From the NCBI GenBank assembly GCA_016218105.1, contig JACRET010000001.1, forward strand, positions 29,527-93,526: a stretch of DNA of 64,000 nt. The letters run 5' to 3'. Positions 10,474-18,846 of this stretch are shown here, piece after piece. The notes beneath the pieces are model-generated. The model worked only from the letters and a program-made list of their open reading frames with translations. It had not been told where the DNA came from and made no database searches. The position numbers and the translations under genes were made by a program. The stretch's first letter is position 1; each line of letters begins with the position of its first letter. The DNA comes from Deltaproteobacteria bacterium (GTDB lineage: Bacteria; Desulfobacterota; GWC2-55-46).

Positions 10474-11970
10474 TTGAATATCCTCTTTGTCATAAAAGAC
10501 GTCGAGTACATAGACCCGATGGGCATAATGCTTCTCTCGGCGCTCGCGAAGGAGAAGGGCCACAAGACCGCCGTAGCAGTATTGGCCAACGGCGACCTTG
10601 AAAAGGTTGTAATGTCGTTCAAGCCCGACATAGCGGCCTTCAGCGCAAAGACCGGGGAGCACAAATATTATATCGCCGCCAACGAAGTCATCAAGGGCCT
10701 CTCCAAAGACATCTTTACGGTCATAGGCGGCCCTCACGCGACGTTCTTCCCCGAGATTATAGATAAATACCCTTTTGACGCCTTATGCGCCGGAGAAGGC
10801 GACGACGCCTGGCCCGAGCTGTTGACGGCCCTCGAACGCAAGACCTCTTTTGACAATATCCCGAACATCGTAACGAAGAACAATTACAGGAAAGACAAGC
10901 CCCCCTTCATAAGGCAGAGGAGAAGGGAGCTCGACGACCTGCCGTTCCTCGACAGGGAGCTCTTCTATTCAACCACGCGCCTCGGCAGATTCCCCATGCG
11001 CTCCTTCATGGTCGGCAGAGGATGCCCGTATAAATGCACATACTGCTTCAATCACAAGTACAACATGCTCTATAAGGGCAAAGGCCCGCTGGCCTCGCGC
11101 ATGTCCGTAGACAGGATAATAGCAGAGCTAAAGACGCTAAAGAACAGTTACGAGACGCAGTTCATCAAGTTCTACGACGATATCTTCGTAATGAAGGACG
11201 ACGAATGGCTCGACGAGTTCTCGGAAAAGTACGCCAGGGAAATCGGCATCCCCTTCCATTGCCTTATGAGGGCGAACCTCCTTACGGAATCGATCCTCAT
11301 CAAGCTTAAAAAGGCCGGGCTCTCTTCCATGAGCATGTCGATAGAGAGCGGCAACGATAACATAAGGAATGAAGTATTGAAGCGGAACATGACAAAAGAG
11401 ACCATGACCGACGCCTTCGACCTTTGCTTCAAGCACGGCATACCGACCTTTTCAAACACGATATTCGCGATACCAGGCACCTCGCTCTCAGAAGACATAG
11501 AGTCGCTCGATTTCAATCTGAGGTGCAGGGTGACCCTCGGCGAGTTTCCGGTCTTTTTCCCCTACCCCGAGACCGAGCTTGCGAATTACGCCATAAAAAG
11601 GGGGGATTTTGACGGCGACTTCAACAAGCTCCACATGAGCTATCAGTCGACCTCTCCCCTCAGTTGCTTTACCGACAAGGAAAAGATGGAGCAGCTGAAC
11701 CTTTCCATGCTTTCGACCGTCTGCCTGTGGAAGCCGTCGCTCAGGAACCTGATCGTGAACAGGCTTATCAAGCTCCCTTTGCCGAGGCTCTACTTCCTGA
11801 TGTACTATTTCGTAAAGGCTTATCTGGTAAAGACGAAGATATACCCGATGAAGTTCTCATTCGTAAATACGGTACGCGGCATATACGAGAGCTTCATCCT
11901 TGAGAACTTCAAGCACTCTGAGGAGATAATCACCGAAAAGGAGGGCCTTAAGGCCGTAAAGGGTAAATAG
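10474..11970 (+). CDS. B12-binding-domain radical SAM protein
   Basis: 498 residues. The N-terminal 130 residues look like a cobalamin-binding Rossmann domain (ILFVIKDVEYIDPMGIMLLS...VIGGPHATFFPE), followed by a radical SAM core with GCPYKCTYCFNH (CX3CX2C, near residue 185) and an Elp3-like TIM barrel (ESGNDNIRNEVLKR). TTG start at 10474 with AGGA about 9 nt upstream; using the next ATG would cut the first beta strand of the B12 domain. This architecture includes methyltransferases and ring-forming enzymes acting on unactivated carbons. The substrate is unknown, but the neighbours suggest a lipid or sugar. Confidence 0.88.
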   Translation: MNILFVIKDVEYIDPMGIMLLSALAKEKGHKTAVAVLANGDLEKVVMSFKPDIAAFSAKTGEHKYYIAANEVIKGLSKDIFTVIGGPHATFFPEIIDKYPFDALCAGEGDDAWPELLTALERKTSFDNIPNIVTKNNYRKDKPPFIRQRRRELDDLPFLDRELFYSTTRLGRFPMRSFMVGRGCPYKCTYCFNHKYNMLYKGKGPLASRMSVDRIIAELKTLKNSYETQFIKFYDDIFVMKDDEWLDEFSEKYAREIGIPFHCLMRANLLTESILIKLKKAGLSSMSMSIESGNDNIRNEVLKRNMTKETMTDAFDLCFKHGIPTFSNTIFAIPGTSLSEDIESLDFNLRCRVTLGEFPVFFPYPETELANYAIKRGDFDGDFNKLHMSYQSTSPLSCFTDKEKMEQLNLSMLSTVCLWKPSLRNLIVNRLIKLPLPRLYFLMYYFVKAYLVKTKIYPMKFSFVNTVRGIYESFILENFKHSEEIITEKEGLKAVKGK

Positions 11971-12471
11971 GTGACAGTCAAAGACCATGTGATACTCAGT
12001 AGCGCCGCTTCCCTGGCGCTCTGGACGGAGCTGGGCTTTGACGCGATCTTTTTCTGGGTTGCCGCCATCGGCATAGATCTCGACCATTATATAGATTACA
12101 TCTGGCATAACGGCTTCACGGACTTCGGCATTAAGAAGATGTTCCTTTACCACCACGTCCTTGAGCGGTTCTGGGGACGGTCCGAGTTCTTGAACGTTGT
12201 AATCTTCCATACGGTGGAATTCGTAGCGCCTCTTTTTGTCATATCGTACTGGACAGGCTCCACGGCGCTCTTTGCCCTCTCTTTGGGGCTTACGTTTCAT
12301 ATAGCGTGCGATATCGTTTTTTTACTCAGGCTCAGGATATTCCTTATACGGGCGCACTCTTTTACGGAGTACTTCATAAGGAAGCGCCGTTTTGAGAACA
12401 GGGGCCTGAAACCGGGGTCCGTATTCGCCGAGGCCATAAAAATTGTAAATGAAACCGGCGGGGAAATATGA
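11971..12471 (+). CDS. His-rich integral membrane protein, YdjM-like metal-dependent hydrolase family
   Basis: 166 residues with about four hydrophobic segments. The motif IGIDLDHYID followed by LYHHVLERF, VIFHTVEF and LTFHIACD places Asp/His ligands at membrane boundaries, as in YdjM/DUF457 putative metal-dependent hydrolases. The GTG start immediately follows the TAG of the preceding gene, so translation is probably coupled. The function is not established for the family; in this setting it could act on a lipid-linked glycan intermediate. Confidence 0.6.
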   Translation: MTVKDHVILSSAASLALWTELGFDAIFFWVAAIGIDLDHYIDYIWHNGFTDFGIKKMFLYHHVLERFWGRSEFLNVVIFHTVEFVAPLFVISYWTGSTALFALSLGLTFHIACDIVFLLRLRIFLIRAHSFTEYFIRKRRFENRGLKPGSVFAEAIKIVNETGGEI

Positions 12472-12507
12472 GATACTTTGCCGAAAAGACCGCGTTGAGA
12501 GGTTGGA

Positions 12508-13437
12508 ATGGGAACGACTGAGAAGGTACTGATAATAAAGCTCGGATACTCGGAGACCCTTGTCGGGGAGATAAGCAGAAAGACAAGCCTCGGCGACGTG
12601 CTGCGGTCAACCGTGCTTTTAAATCTCTTTAAGAACGCCAACGTGACATGGCTTGTTGATGAAAAGGCGATATCCCTTCTCAAGGGAAATCCGCTAATAA
12701 ACCGCATAATGCCCTATGACCTGACCACAGTCCTCCAGCTTAAGGCAGAGAGGTTCGACACCATCATAAACCTTGAGAAGGTCGCTGGCATCTGCGCGTT
12801 CGCGGACTCGCTTACCGCATGGAGGCGTTTCGGTTTCAGGTTCGATCCTGAAACAGGCAGCGCCATGGCCTATGACGGGAGCCAGCACGTTTTAGAGCTT
12901 TGCATGAGCCAGAAGGACAAGCTCGCGAACAAAAAATACTGGGAAGACTTCCTCTTTGAGATGGTCGGCGCCAAGTGGCAGGGAGAGATACCCACTATCG
13001 GCTACAAGCCGTCCTCGAAAGAGATATTCGACATAGGCTTTAACCACAATGTCGGCGAGAAGTGGCCGATAAAGGCGTGGCCCCCTGAATACTGGAAGGA
13101 GCTTGAGGCCCTTATCGACGGGAAATACACGATATCATGGCAGCAGGGGCTTAAGTCCATTGAGGAATACATAGAGTGGATCAACTCGTGCAGGCTGCTG
13201 GTCACGAACGACAGCCTCGGGCTCCATATAGCCCACGCGCTCAATAAAAAGGTGGTAACGCTTTTCGGCCCCACCCTTTCGACCGAGGTGTATGTAAAAA
13301 ACGGCGTCAAGCTCCTGCCCGACGCCGTTTATGACTGCATGCCCTGCCTGTCCACGACCTGCGTAAAGGAAAGGCCGTGCATGTTTGAAATAAAGCCTGC
13401 CAGAGTTCTTTCAGAGATAGATAAATTACTTGGCTAG
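12508..13437 (+). CDS. Family 9 glycosyltransferase (heptosyltransferase-like)
   Basis: 309 residues. Typical GT9 features: an N-terminal KVLIIKLGYSET...SLGDVLRSTVLLNLF segment, VTWLVDE, and a C-terminal donor-binding half with SCRLLVTNDSLGLHIAHAL and VVTLFGPTL. A short Cys-rich tail (YDCMPCLSTTCVKERPCMFEI) resembles that of several GT9 proteins. GT9 enzymes add heptose or related sugars to LPS core-type acceptors. It overlaps slightly, or is spaced by 10 nt, with the next gene depending on the start chosen. Confidence 0.88.
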   Translation: MGTTEKVLIIKLGYSETLVGEISRKTSLGDVLRSTVLLNLFKNANVTWLVDEKAISLLKGNPLINRIMPYDLTTVLQLKAERFDTIINLEKVAGICAFADSLTAWRRFGFRFDPETGSAMAYDGSQHVLELCMSQKDKLANKKYWEDFLFEMVGAKWQGEIPTIGYKPSSKEIFDIGFNHNVGEKWPIKAWPPEYWKELEALIDGKYTISWQQGLKSIEEYIEWINSCRLLVTNDSLGLHIAHALNKKVVTLFGPTLSTEVYVKNGVKLLPDAVYDCMPCLSTTCVKERPCMFEIKPARVLSEIDKLLG

Positions 13438-13447
13438 AGAGGTGGAT

Positions 13448-14323
13448 ATGAAGGACTTGAAACCTATTGCAATACCGGAACACTACAACTATATCGCCGC
13501 TTTCATGACCCTTGCCTGCAATCTCTCATGCAGCTATTGCATAAACCACTTCGGCAAGGACGGCTTCGTGAAAAAGAGGCTTACGGGAGAGGAATGGGTA
13601 AGAGGCCTTAACAGGATAGTGTCGAGGGAAGACCTTCCGATAACGCTCCAGGGAGGCGAGCCGAGCCTGCACAAGGACTTCATATACATACTTAACAATA
13701 TAAAGCCTGAGCTTAACATAGACATACTTACGAACCTCCAGTTCGACGTTGACGAATTCATAAAAAAGGTAGACCCGAAACGGATCAGGAGAAATTCTCC
13801 CTACGCCTCTATAAGGGTCAGCTACCACCCCGAGGTGATGAAGCTTGAGCCTCTGGTGGAAAAAGTCCTCAAGATGCTTGAAGCGGGGTTCTCGATCGGC
13901 ATATGGGGCGTACTCCACCCTATCCAGGAGGAAACGGTAAGGCAGGCCCAGAAGCACTGCCAGGCGCTTGGTATAGACTTCCGCTTTAAAGAGTTCCTTG
14001 GCGAGCATAACGGAAAGATGTACGGGACTTACAGGTACGAGGGGGCTTGCGACCAGAAGTTTGAAAAGTCTGTCCTCTGCAAAACCACTGAGCTTATAAT
14101 GGGCAGCGACGGCTCCGTATACCGGTGCCACAGCGACCTTTACGAGGGGCGCACCCCTGTCGGCAACATCATCGACCCCGCTTTCGACATAGAGGATATC
14201 TACAGGCCCTGCCATGTGTTCGGGCACTGCAACCCGTGCGACATCAAGGTCAAGACAAACAGGTTCCAGGAGTTCGGCCATACGTCAGTAGAGATAGAGG
14301 ATATGCCTGTAGAGCACAAGTAA
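13448..14323 (+). CDS. Radical SAM/SPASM protein
   Basis: 291 residues. Radical SAM motif CNLSCSYC near residue 26 (CX3CX2C), QGGEPSLH strand, and SPASM-type C-terminal cysteines (VYRCHSDLYEG, VGNIID, FGHCNPCDIK). The ATG at 13448 has GGTGG 3 nt upstream; an alternative TTG at 13430 would overlap the glycosyltransferase. Last gene of the + strand run; a strong intrinsic terminator follows at 14354. Related to the enzyme at 6484 in architecture but clearly divergent. Substrate unknown. Confidence 0.86.
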   Translation: MKDLKPIAIPEHYNYIAAFMTLACNLSCSYCINHFGKDGFVKKRLTGEEWVRGLNRIVSREDLPITLQGGEPSLHKDFIYILNNIKPELNIDILTNLQFDVDEFIKKVDPKRIRRNSPYASIRVSYHPEVMKLEPLVEKVLKMLEAGFSIGIWGVLHPIQEETVRQAQKHCQALGIDFRFKEFLGEHNGKMYGTYRYEGACDQKFEKSVLCKTTELIMGSDGSVYRCHSDLYEGRTPVGNIIDPAFDIEDIYRPCHVFGHCNPCDIKVKTNRFQEFGHTSVEIEDMPVEHK

Positions 14324-14353
14324 GGAACTGCAGACCGCGTAAAAACAGTATTG

Positions 14354-14385
14354 AAAGGCAGGCATTCGTGTCCTGCCTTTTTTTT
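14354..14385 (+). terminator. Rho-independent terminator
   Basis: AAAGGCAGG / CCTGCCTTT stem with a 9-nt loop and a run of T's (14378-14385), closing the glycan/radical-SAM transcript. Confidence 0.9.
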
Positions 14386-14439
14386 ACCTGATCCCGGGCG
14401 TTTCGGATGAAAAAAAGTTCAGAGTAAAACGGCTCAGCC

Positions 14440-16095
14440 TCACCTCTTAAGACGCTTAAGCGCGTCCTCCGCGTATTTATAATCAGGCCATCTCGCAAGT
14501 ATGTATTTAAACTCCGCTTCAGCTTCCGGCTTTAACCCCTTTTTCATATATAATACCCCAAGGTTATAGGAAGGTTCCGGATTGCCAGGGTCGAGCCCCT
14601 TCAAGATTCGCGCCTCGCCGATGGCCTCAGCGGTCATCCCCAGCGAATCGTAATATTTTACCAGCGTGCGGCGGACATACCGCGACTTCGGGTTTATTTC
14701 CTCCGCCTTTTTAAACTCCTCTAACGCCTCGCCGTGTCTTTCTATCTCGTAATATTTCATTCCAAGATACATATGCGGGCTTACGGAGTAAGGGTTCTTT
14801 TTCACCTCGTCCTCGTAGAGCCGCAACGGTACCCTCCAAAGCTCATTCCTGAAATAAGCGGCAAACGAGAGCGGCACAGCCAGCGCAAGCAAAAGAAACG
14901 TCATCAATATCTTCCGCCTGCCCCGGCTCAGGGAGTCTTCCATATATAAAACCGCTGTAACAAACGACAGCATGATCCCTGCCGATGGGAGATAAACCCT
15001 GTGCTCGTTTATGGCATCCCTGATGGGTATTACCGAGGATTCGACGGAGAGGGTGATAAAAAACCATAACACCCCGAATGATATGATAGACCCGTAGGCA
15101 TTCCCTTTCATTATGGAGAAGGCAAACATATATATGGAGGCGCCGATGAATAAAACAACGGCAATTAAGGGGCCAGACACCCCCGGGTCAAAGACCGATT
15201 CCGCAAGCGGGAAATAATACGTAAAATGCTGATCCACTGGTAAGATCAAAAGCCTTAAATAGACAAGTATCGCCTGCGGCTCCGTTATCAGGTAATTATA
15301 CCTGGAGATGGTGAACGCCTCCTCCAGCTTTCGGACCCGCATCAGCTCGTCGACCGTATTCACTGCCCCGGTACCCGGGATGACCATGCTTAGAGGTATT
15401 ATCAGGAGCGTTAAGAAGAACGGCAAGAGGCGTTTGCCCCTCCCCTCACCTTTCGGAAAGAATGAGAACTCCACGAGAGTCAAGATGAAGGGCAGCGTAA
15501 AGCTTATCTCCTTCGACTTCATTGCGAGGACGGCTGAAAGGACAGCCCCTGCGTAAAGGAGCCTGCCTTTTGTACCCCCCGGTATTCCTGTCCTTGCCTT
15601 TAGATAAAGAACCAGAGACAAAAGATAGAAAAGGGTCGCGAGAGACGTGTATCTCTGGCTTATATAAGAGACCGCCTGTGTCTGTACAGGGTGCGTAAGG
15701 AAGTATACCGATGTCGCGAGAGCGGCCGCAAAGGGAAAAATCTCCCTATCCTTAATATTCGTCTTTATAAAAGGCGTCTCGAAGAGAGCCTTTATAAGCT
15801 TAAACACAAGGGCCGAATTGGCTATGTGGATCAATATATTGACGAGGTGATAACCGAACGGATCAAGGCCGGAGAGCTTGTAATTCAAAGCGAAACTGAG
15901 GTCTCCAGCATACCTAACGCCGGACACATCCAGAAAATTCCATAGAGACCTTATCCAGGGCGCCTCCGTAACATACGCCCTGTCATCGAATACGAAATCG
16001 CCGAAAAGAGCATTTGAATAGATTATTAGGCCGAGAGGCAGTAATACGAGATACAAACGGTTACAAGTTATGATTTTTTCATATAGTGTCTTCAA
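14440..16095 (-). CDS. TMTC-like GT-C membrane protein with C-terminal TPRs
   Basis: 551 residues. The N-terminal ~390 residues contain about ten membrane spans; the first periplasmic loop has FVFDDRAYV, a DD motif like the catalytic acidic pair of GT-C glycosyltransferases (TMTC/PMT group), then LSFALNYKLSGLDPFGYHLVN. The C-terminal ~130 residues are three or more tetratricopeptide repeats (YLGMKYYEIERHGEALEEF; YNLGVLYMKKGL). TTG start with GGATGA about 4 nt upstream; no in-frame ATG is available before the first span. Close paralogue of the protein at 17033, and the two flank pilA. A lipid-linked-sugar-dependent protein O-glycosyltransferase is a reasonable hypothesis. Confidence 0.75.
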   Translation of the reverse strand: MKTLYEKIITCNRLYLVLLPLGLIIYSNALFGDFVFDDRAYVTEAPWIRSLWNFLDVSGVRYAGDLSFALNYKLSGLDPFGYHLVNILIHIANSALVFKLIKALFETPFIKTNIKDREIFPFAAALATSVYFLTHPVQTQAVSYISQRYTSLATLFYLLSLVLYLKARTGIPGGTKGRLLYAGAVLSAVLAMKSKEISFTLPFILTLVEFSFFPKGEGRGKRLLPFFLTLLIIPLSMVIPGTGAVNTVDELMRVRKLEEAFTISRYNYLITEPQAILVYLRLLILPVDQHFTYYFPLAESVFDPGVSGPLIAVVLFIGASIYMFAFSIMKGNAYGSIISFGVLWFFITLSVESSVIPIRDAINEHRVYLPSAGIMLSFVTAVLYMEDSLSRGRRKILMTFLLLALAVPLSFAAYFRNELWRVPLRLYEDEVKKNPYSVSPHMYLGMKYYEIERHGEALEEFKKAEEINPKSRYVRRTLVKYYDSLGMTAEAIGEARILKGLDPGNPEPSYNLGVLYMKKGLKPEAEAEFKYILARWPDYKYAEDALKRLKR

Positions 16096-16219
16096 TTGTC
16101 ATCCGTTTGAAAACGCATCACGCTCACATTCCAGTCAGTCTCACGGGAGCGGCAAGGGAATGGAAAATTGCAAACTCCTGATTATTGCCAGGAGTCCGTC
16201 TCACAGCGGGTCTTCAATC

Positions 16220-16249
16220 AAAAAAAAAGGAGGGGTTTTCACCCCTCCT
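16220..16249 (-). terminator. pilA terminator
   Basis: On the minus strand AGGAGGGGT / ACCCCTCCT-type stem followed by eight or more T's, 26 nt after the pilA stop codon. Confidence 0.85.
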
Positions 16250-16274
16250 CTCTTTAAACGTATTCAAGATTCAA

Positions 16275-16682
16275 TCAGGGTGAGTTGGCGAATACGATCC
16301 TGCCGTTAAAGAATACTACAGTGTTGTTGTCGGTAAGACCGGCTGCTGTTGTCTTAAGCTCGACGTTGCCCGATGTAAGGTTCATACCACCGTTTACGAA
16401 GCTTACGTTAACAGACTTCTGGTAACCGCCAGATTTAAGCTTGGCAAGGCCGTTGGTGCTGTCCACAGACTGTGCCGGGTTATCGGTAAGATAAGCCTGA
16501 GCAGCTGTGTACGCGTTCTTTGCGTCTGAATCGAGCTCTGTCTTGTACCCTCTCAGCCTGTACTTTGTAAACTGCGGGATGGCGATGGCGGCAAGTATGG
16601 CGATGATAGCGACGACTATCAAAAGCTCAACCAGCGTGAAGCCTTCCTCCCTCTTGATCCTCTTTAGCATCTGTTGCAGCAT
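16275..16682 (-). CDS. pilA: Major type IV pilin PilA
   Basis: 135-residue prepilin. A 14-residue leader (MLQQMLKRIKREEG) is cleaved by prepilin peptidase before FTLVELLIVVAIIAIL; Glu5 of the mature chain is present. The mature protein is about 121 residues, longer than the ~61-residue Geobacter pilin and without a C-terminal disulfide pair. Aromatics at mature positions 1, 24, 27, 32, 44 and 50 fall in the N-terminal helix. GGAGG precedes the ATG. It has its own sigma-54 promoter and upstream palindromes plus a terminator, so it is transcribed alone, and it lies between two GT-C/TPR genes. Confidence 0.95.
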   Translation of the reverse strand: MLQQMLKRIKREEGFTLVELLIVVAIIAILAAIAIPQFTKYRLRGYKTELDSDAKNAYTAAQAYLTDNPAQSVDSTNGLAKLKSGGYQKSVNVSFVNGGMNLTSGNVELKTTAAGLTDNNTVVFFNGRIVFANSP

Positions 16683-16771
16683 ATTTTCCTCCTTCCGGCT
16701 TTTGATGAGCAGCTTTTAAGTATCTTCGGCTGTTCTCTAAAAAACTTGAAACATATTTGACATATATACTT

Positions 16772-16787
16772 AGCAACATCTATGCCA
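16772..16787 (-). promoter_or_regulatory. Sigma-54 promoter of pilA
   Basis: TGGCATAGATGTTGCT on the minus strand: GG at -24 and GC at -12 separated by exactly 10 nt. Predicted transcript start near 16761, giving a leader of about 78 nt. The PilSR system that would activate it is encoded nearby (21080-24151). Confidence 0.85.
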
Positions 16788-16851
16788 AAATAAAATATCT
16801 TTTAAGAATGGGTACTTACCCTTTTATAGCGATACAAATAATGTACTTAAG

Positions 16852-16887
16852 TGACAATTTTTGTCAGTGTATTGACAATTTTTGTCA
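16852..16887 (-). promoter_or_regulatory. Twin palindromic upstream activator sites (probable PilR sites)
   Basis: Two identical 15-bp sites TGACAATTTTTGTCA (+ strand) at 16852-16866 and 16873-16887, centre to centre 21 bp, i.e. two helical turns. They are roughly 90-125 bp upstream of the predicted sigma-54 start, the normal place for an NtrC-family activator dimer pair. Confidence 0.8.
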
Positions 16888-16952
16888 GTGAGGGCAGGGT
16901 TTGTGGGGGGGGCAAGCTCGTAGCGATGGGATACGCTCGCAATGACAAATCA

Positions 16953-17067
16953 ATTCAATTACCCTGCCATAAATGGCAGGGATTGTCGGCAAGGTACTTT
17001 GTTTCTTTCGTATAGCCCGGCTTTGACCCGCCCTAAAAGGGCGGGATTCCGCCGGGCACCCGATTAA
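16953..17067 (-). repeat. Structured repeat R1, copy A
   Basis: On the minus strand it runs from TTAATCGGG to GGGTAATTGAA. An outer stem GCCCGGC / GCCGGGC (17051-17057 with 17015-17021) encloses an inner CCCGCCC hairpin (17027-17045); a second hairpin CCCTGCC / GGCAGGG lies at 16962-16981. Copy B (61912-62027) has the same plan with compensatory base changes. It overlaps the 3' end of the GT-C gene ending at 17033. Confidence 0.8.
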
Positions 17068-18823
17068 TGGGTATATCCATGAATCTGCCGCAGCCATCCA
17101 TATCCCGTTCCAAACAGGATCTTTTAATCCCTGTTACAACCTCTTTCATTAAAGGGCTCTTGATGAATTCGGAAAAACCGGGGTAGATTACAGCGGCCTG
17201 GTCAAAGTCCTTTAAAGCCTCCTTGTGCCTGCCTGAGGCCGCGTATGAGATGCCGCGGTTCAGGTATACGATCTCGTAATCACGGTTAAGGGCAAGCGCG
17301 GCGCTGAATGACTCTATGGATCTCCTGTGGTCTCCCAGCCCGGAATACGCCACCCCCCTGAGATTATGCGCCTCGGCTATCTTCGGGTTCATCGAGAGGA
17401 CCTTATCCGCGTCGTAGAGCGCCTCGGCAAACTTGTTCTTCTTGAGATTAAGCAGACCCCTGAAGTAATAGAGCCTCGATTTACCGGGGGACTTCCCGAT
17501 AGAATCGTTAAGGAGCGCCATCTCATCGTTCCATACGTTATTTCTCAAGTAAAGCGAGGTGAAGAGCGCCGGGCACAAAATAATGAGCAGCCCGGCAGTC
17601 AATACCTTATACGAAATCTTTTTCTCCCTCTTTGAATTCAGATATTCGACTGTCCAGAAAACCAGCGAAACAAAGGAGATTAAAAGTCCGACGCTCGGGA
17701 GATAAACCCTGTGCTCATATATGAAATCCTGTATAGGGACAAGGGTGGATTCTACCGATAGGGTTAAAAAGAACCAGAAGACCCCGAAAGGGAAAAGATG
17801 CCCCCAGATATTTCCTGTTTTACGGGAAGACCTTAGAACAAAAAAAGAAATTAAAATGAGAGATGAAAGGAATAAGAAAGACATGAAAGCGGGAGGGTCG
17901 AATAAAGACGTCGATACCGGGTAATCGTATTCAAGCCTCTGCCCTACAGGGAGCAGAAGGAGCCGTATATATGTTACTACCACCTTTAGCTCGGTGAAGA
18001 AATAAACGCTCCTGGGGAGCCTCGCGGCCTCGTTTATCTGCAGATTCCTCAGGTGCTCGGCGCTTGCGTTATAGTTACCGAAAATCCCGATATCAGGCCC
18101 CAGGAGAGTAAGGGGTATTATGACCAGAGTAAAATAAAAAGGTATCCTGTAGCGCGCGGAACTCTTTATCTCGGGCCGGAAGAAGACGAACTCATAGAGC
18201 GCGATGGCGAATGGCAGCGTAAAGCTTATCTCCTTTGTCTTCATCGCTATAACGGCCGAGAGCAACGACCCTGCGTAGAAGAGCCGGTTCGCCGTCCCCC
18301 CTTTGCCTTGCGCCCAGCCGATCCTCGCCTTCACGTAAAGAAGCACTGATGATATATAAAAAAAAGCCGCCAGCGAGGTAAACCTCTGGGTCACGTAGCT
18401 TACGGCCTGTGATTCTACCGGGTGAGAGAGGAAGATAACCGCCGCGATGAATGCGGCATAAACAGAGACCTCATCACTGGCATGTATTCCCTTTATGAAA
18501 GGCGTGCGGAAGGTATTTCTTACAAGAGAGAAGACAAGAATGGAATTGAGTACGTGTATGAGTATGTTGACGAGATGGAAATCAAACGGGACGAGGCCGC
18601 CGGTAGAGTAGTTGAGGGCAAAGCTCAAAAAACCGATATACCTTGTGCCTGAGAGGTCCAGAAAATTACCGAGAGACCTTATCTGCCGGTTCGCGAGGAC
18701 ATAAGCCTCGTCATCGTAGACGAAAGGCGCGTTCAGCACGTTTGAGTACAACAGCACACCCAAAGGGATGAGGAGTAAAGGCAGATATTTAAGGAAGATT
18801 TTTTTATCGGGAATATTTTTCAT
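17033..18823 (-). CDS. TMTC-like GT-C membrane protein with C-terminal TPRs
   Basis: 596 residues. Same plan as the 14440 protein: N-terminal polytopic domain with FVYDDEAYV, IRSLGNFLDLSGTRY, LSFALNY and HLVNILIHVLNS, then three to four TPRs (YYFRGLLNLKKNKFAEALYD; AHNLRGVAYSGLGDHRRSIE). The two are clear paralogues. The last ten codons (NRVPGGIPPF) are read from inside repeat R1 copy A, so the original stop has been replaced by one within the repeat. Probable partner in pilin or surface glycosylation; immediately upstream of pilA on the same strand but separated by repeat and promoter DNA. Confidence 0.75.
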   Translation of the reverse strand: MKNIPDKKIFLKYLPLLLIPLGVLLYSNVLNAPFVYDDEAYVLANRQIRSLGNFLDLSGTRYIGFLSFALNYSTGGLVPFDFHLVNILIHVLNSILVFSLVRNTFRTPFIKGIHASDEVSVYAAFIAAVIFLSHPVESQAVSYVTQRFTSLAAFFYISSVLLYVKARIGWAQGKGGTANRLFYAGSLLSAVIAMKTKEISFTLPFAIALYEFVFFRPEIKSSARYRIPFYFTLVIIPLTLLGPDIGIFGNYNASAEHLRNLQINEAARLPRSVYFFTELKVVVTYIRLLLLPVGQRLEYDYPVSTSLFDPPAFMSFLFLSSLILISFFVLRSSRKTGNIWGHLFPFGVFWFFLTLSVESTLVPIQDFIYEHRVYLPSVGLLISFVSLVFWTVEYLNSKREKKISYKVLTAGLLIILCPALFTSLYLRNNVWNDEMALLNDSIGKSPGKSRLYYFRGLLNLKKNKFAEALYDADKVLSMNPKIAEAHNLRGVAYSGLGDHRRSIESFSAALALNRDYEIVYLNRGISYAASGRHKEALKDFDQAAVIYPGFSEFIKSPLMKEVVTGIKRSCLERDMDGCGRFMDIPINRVPGGIPPF

Positions 18824-18846
18824 GCAGGCGGCTCAACGTGCGGGCG

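Noticed and set aside
16174..16195. Terminator between pilA and the downstream GT-C gene
   Set aside because: ACTCCTG/CAGGAGT hairpin lacks a T-run and follows the genuine pilA terminator.
16275..16682. Electrically conductive 'e-pilin'
   Set aside because: Aromatics are fairly frequent in the N-terminal helix, but the protein is twice the Geobacter length and has a 28-residue aromatic-free stretch (mature 82-109); sequence alone does not support conductivity.
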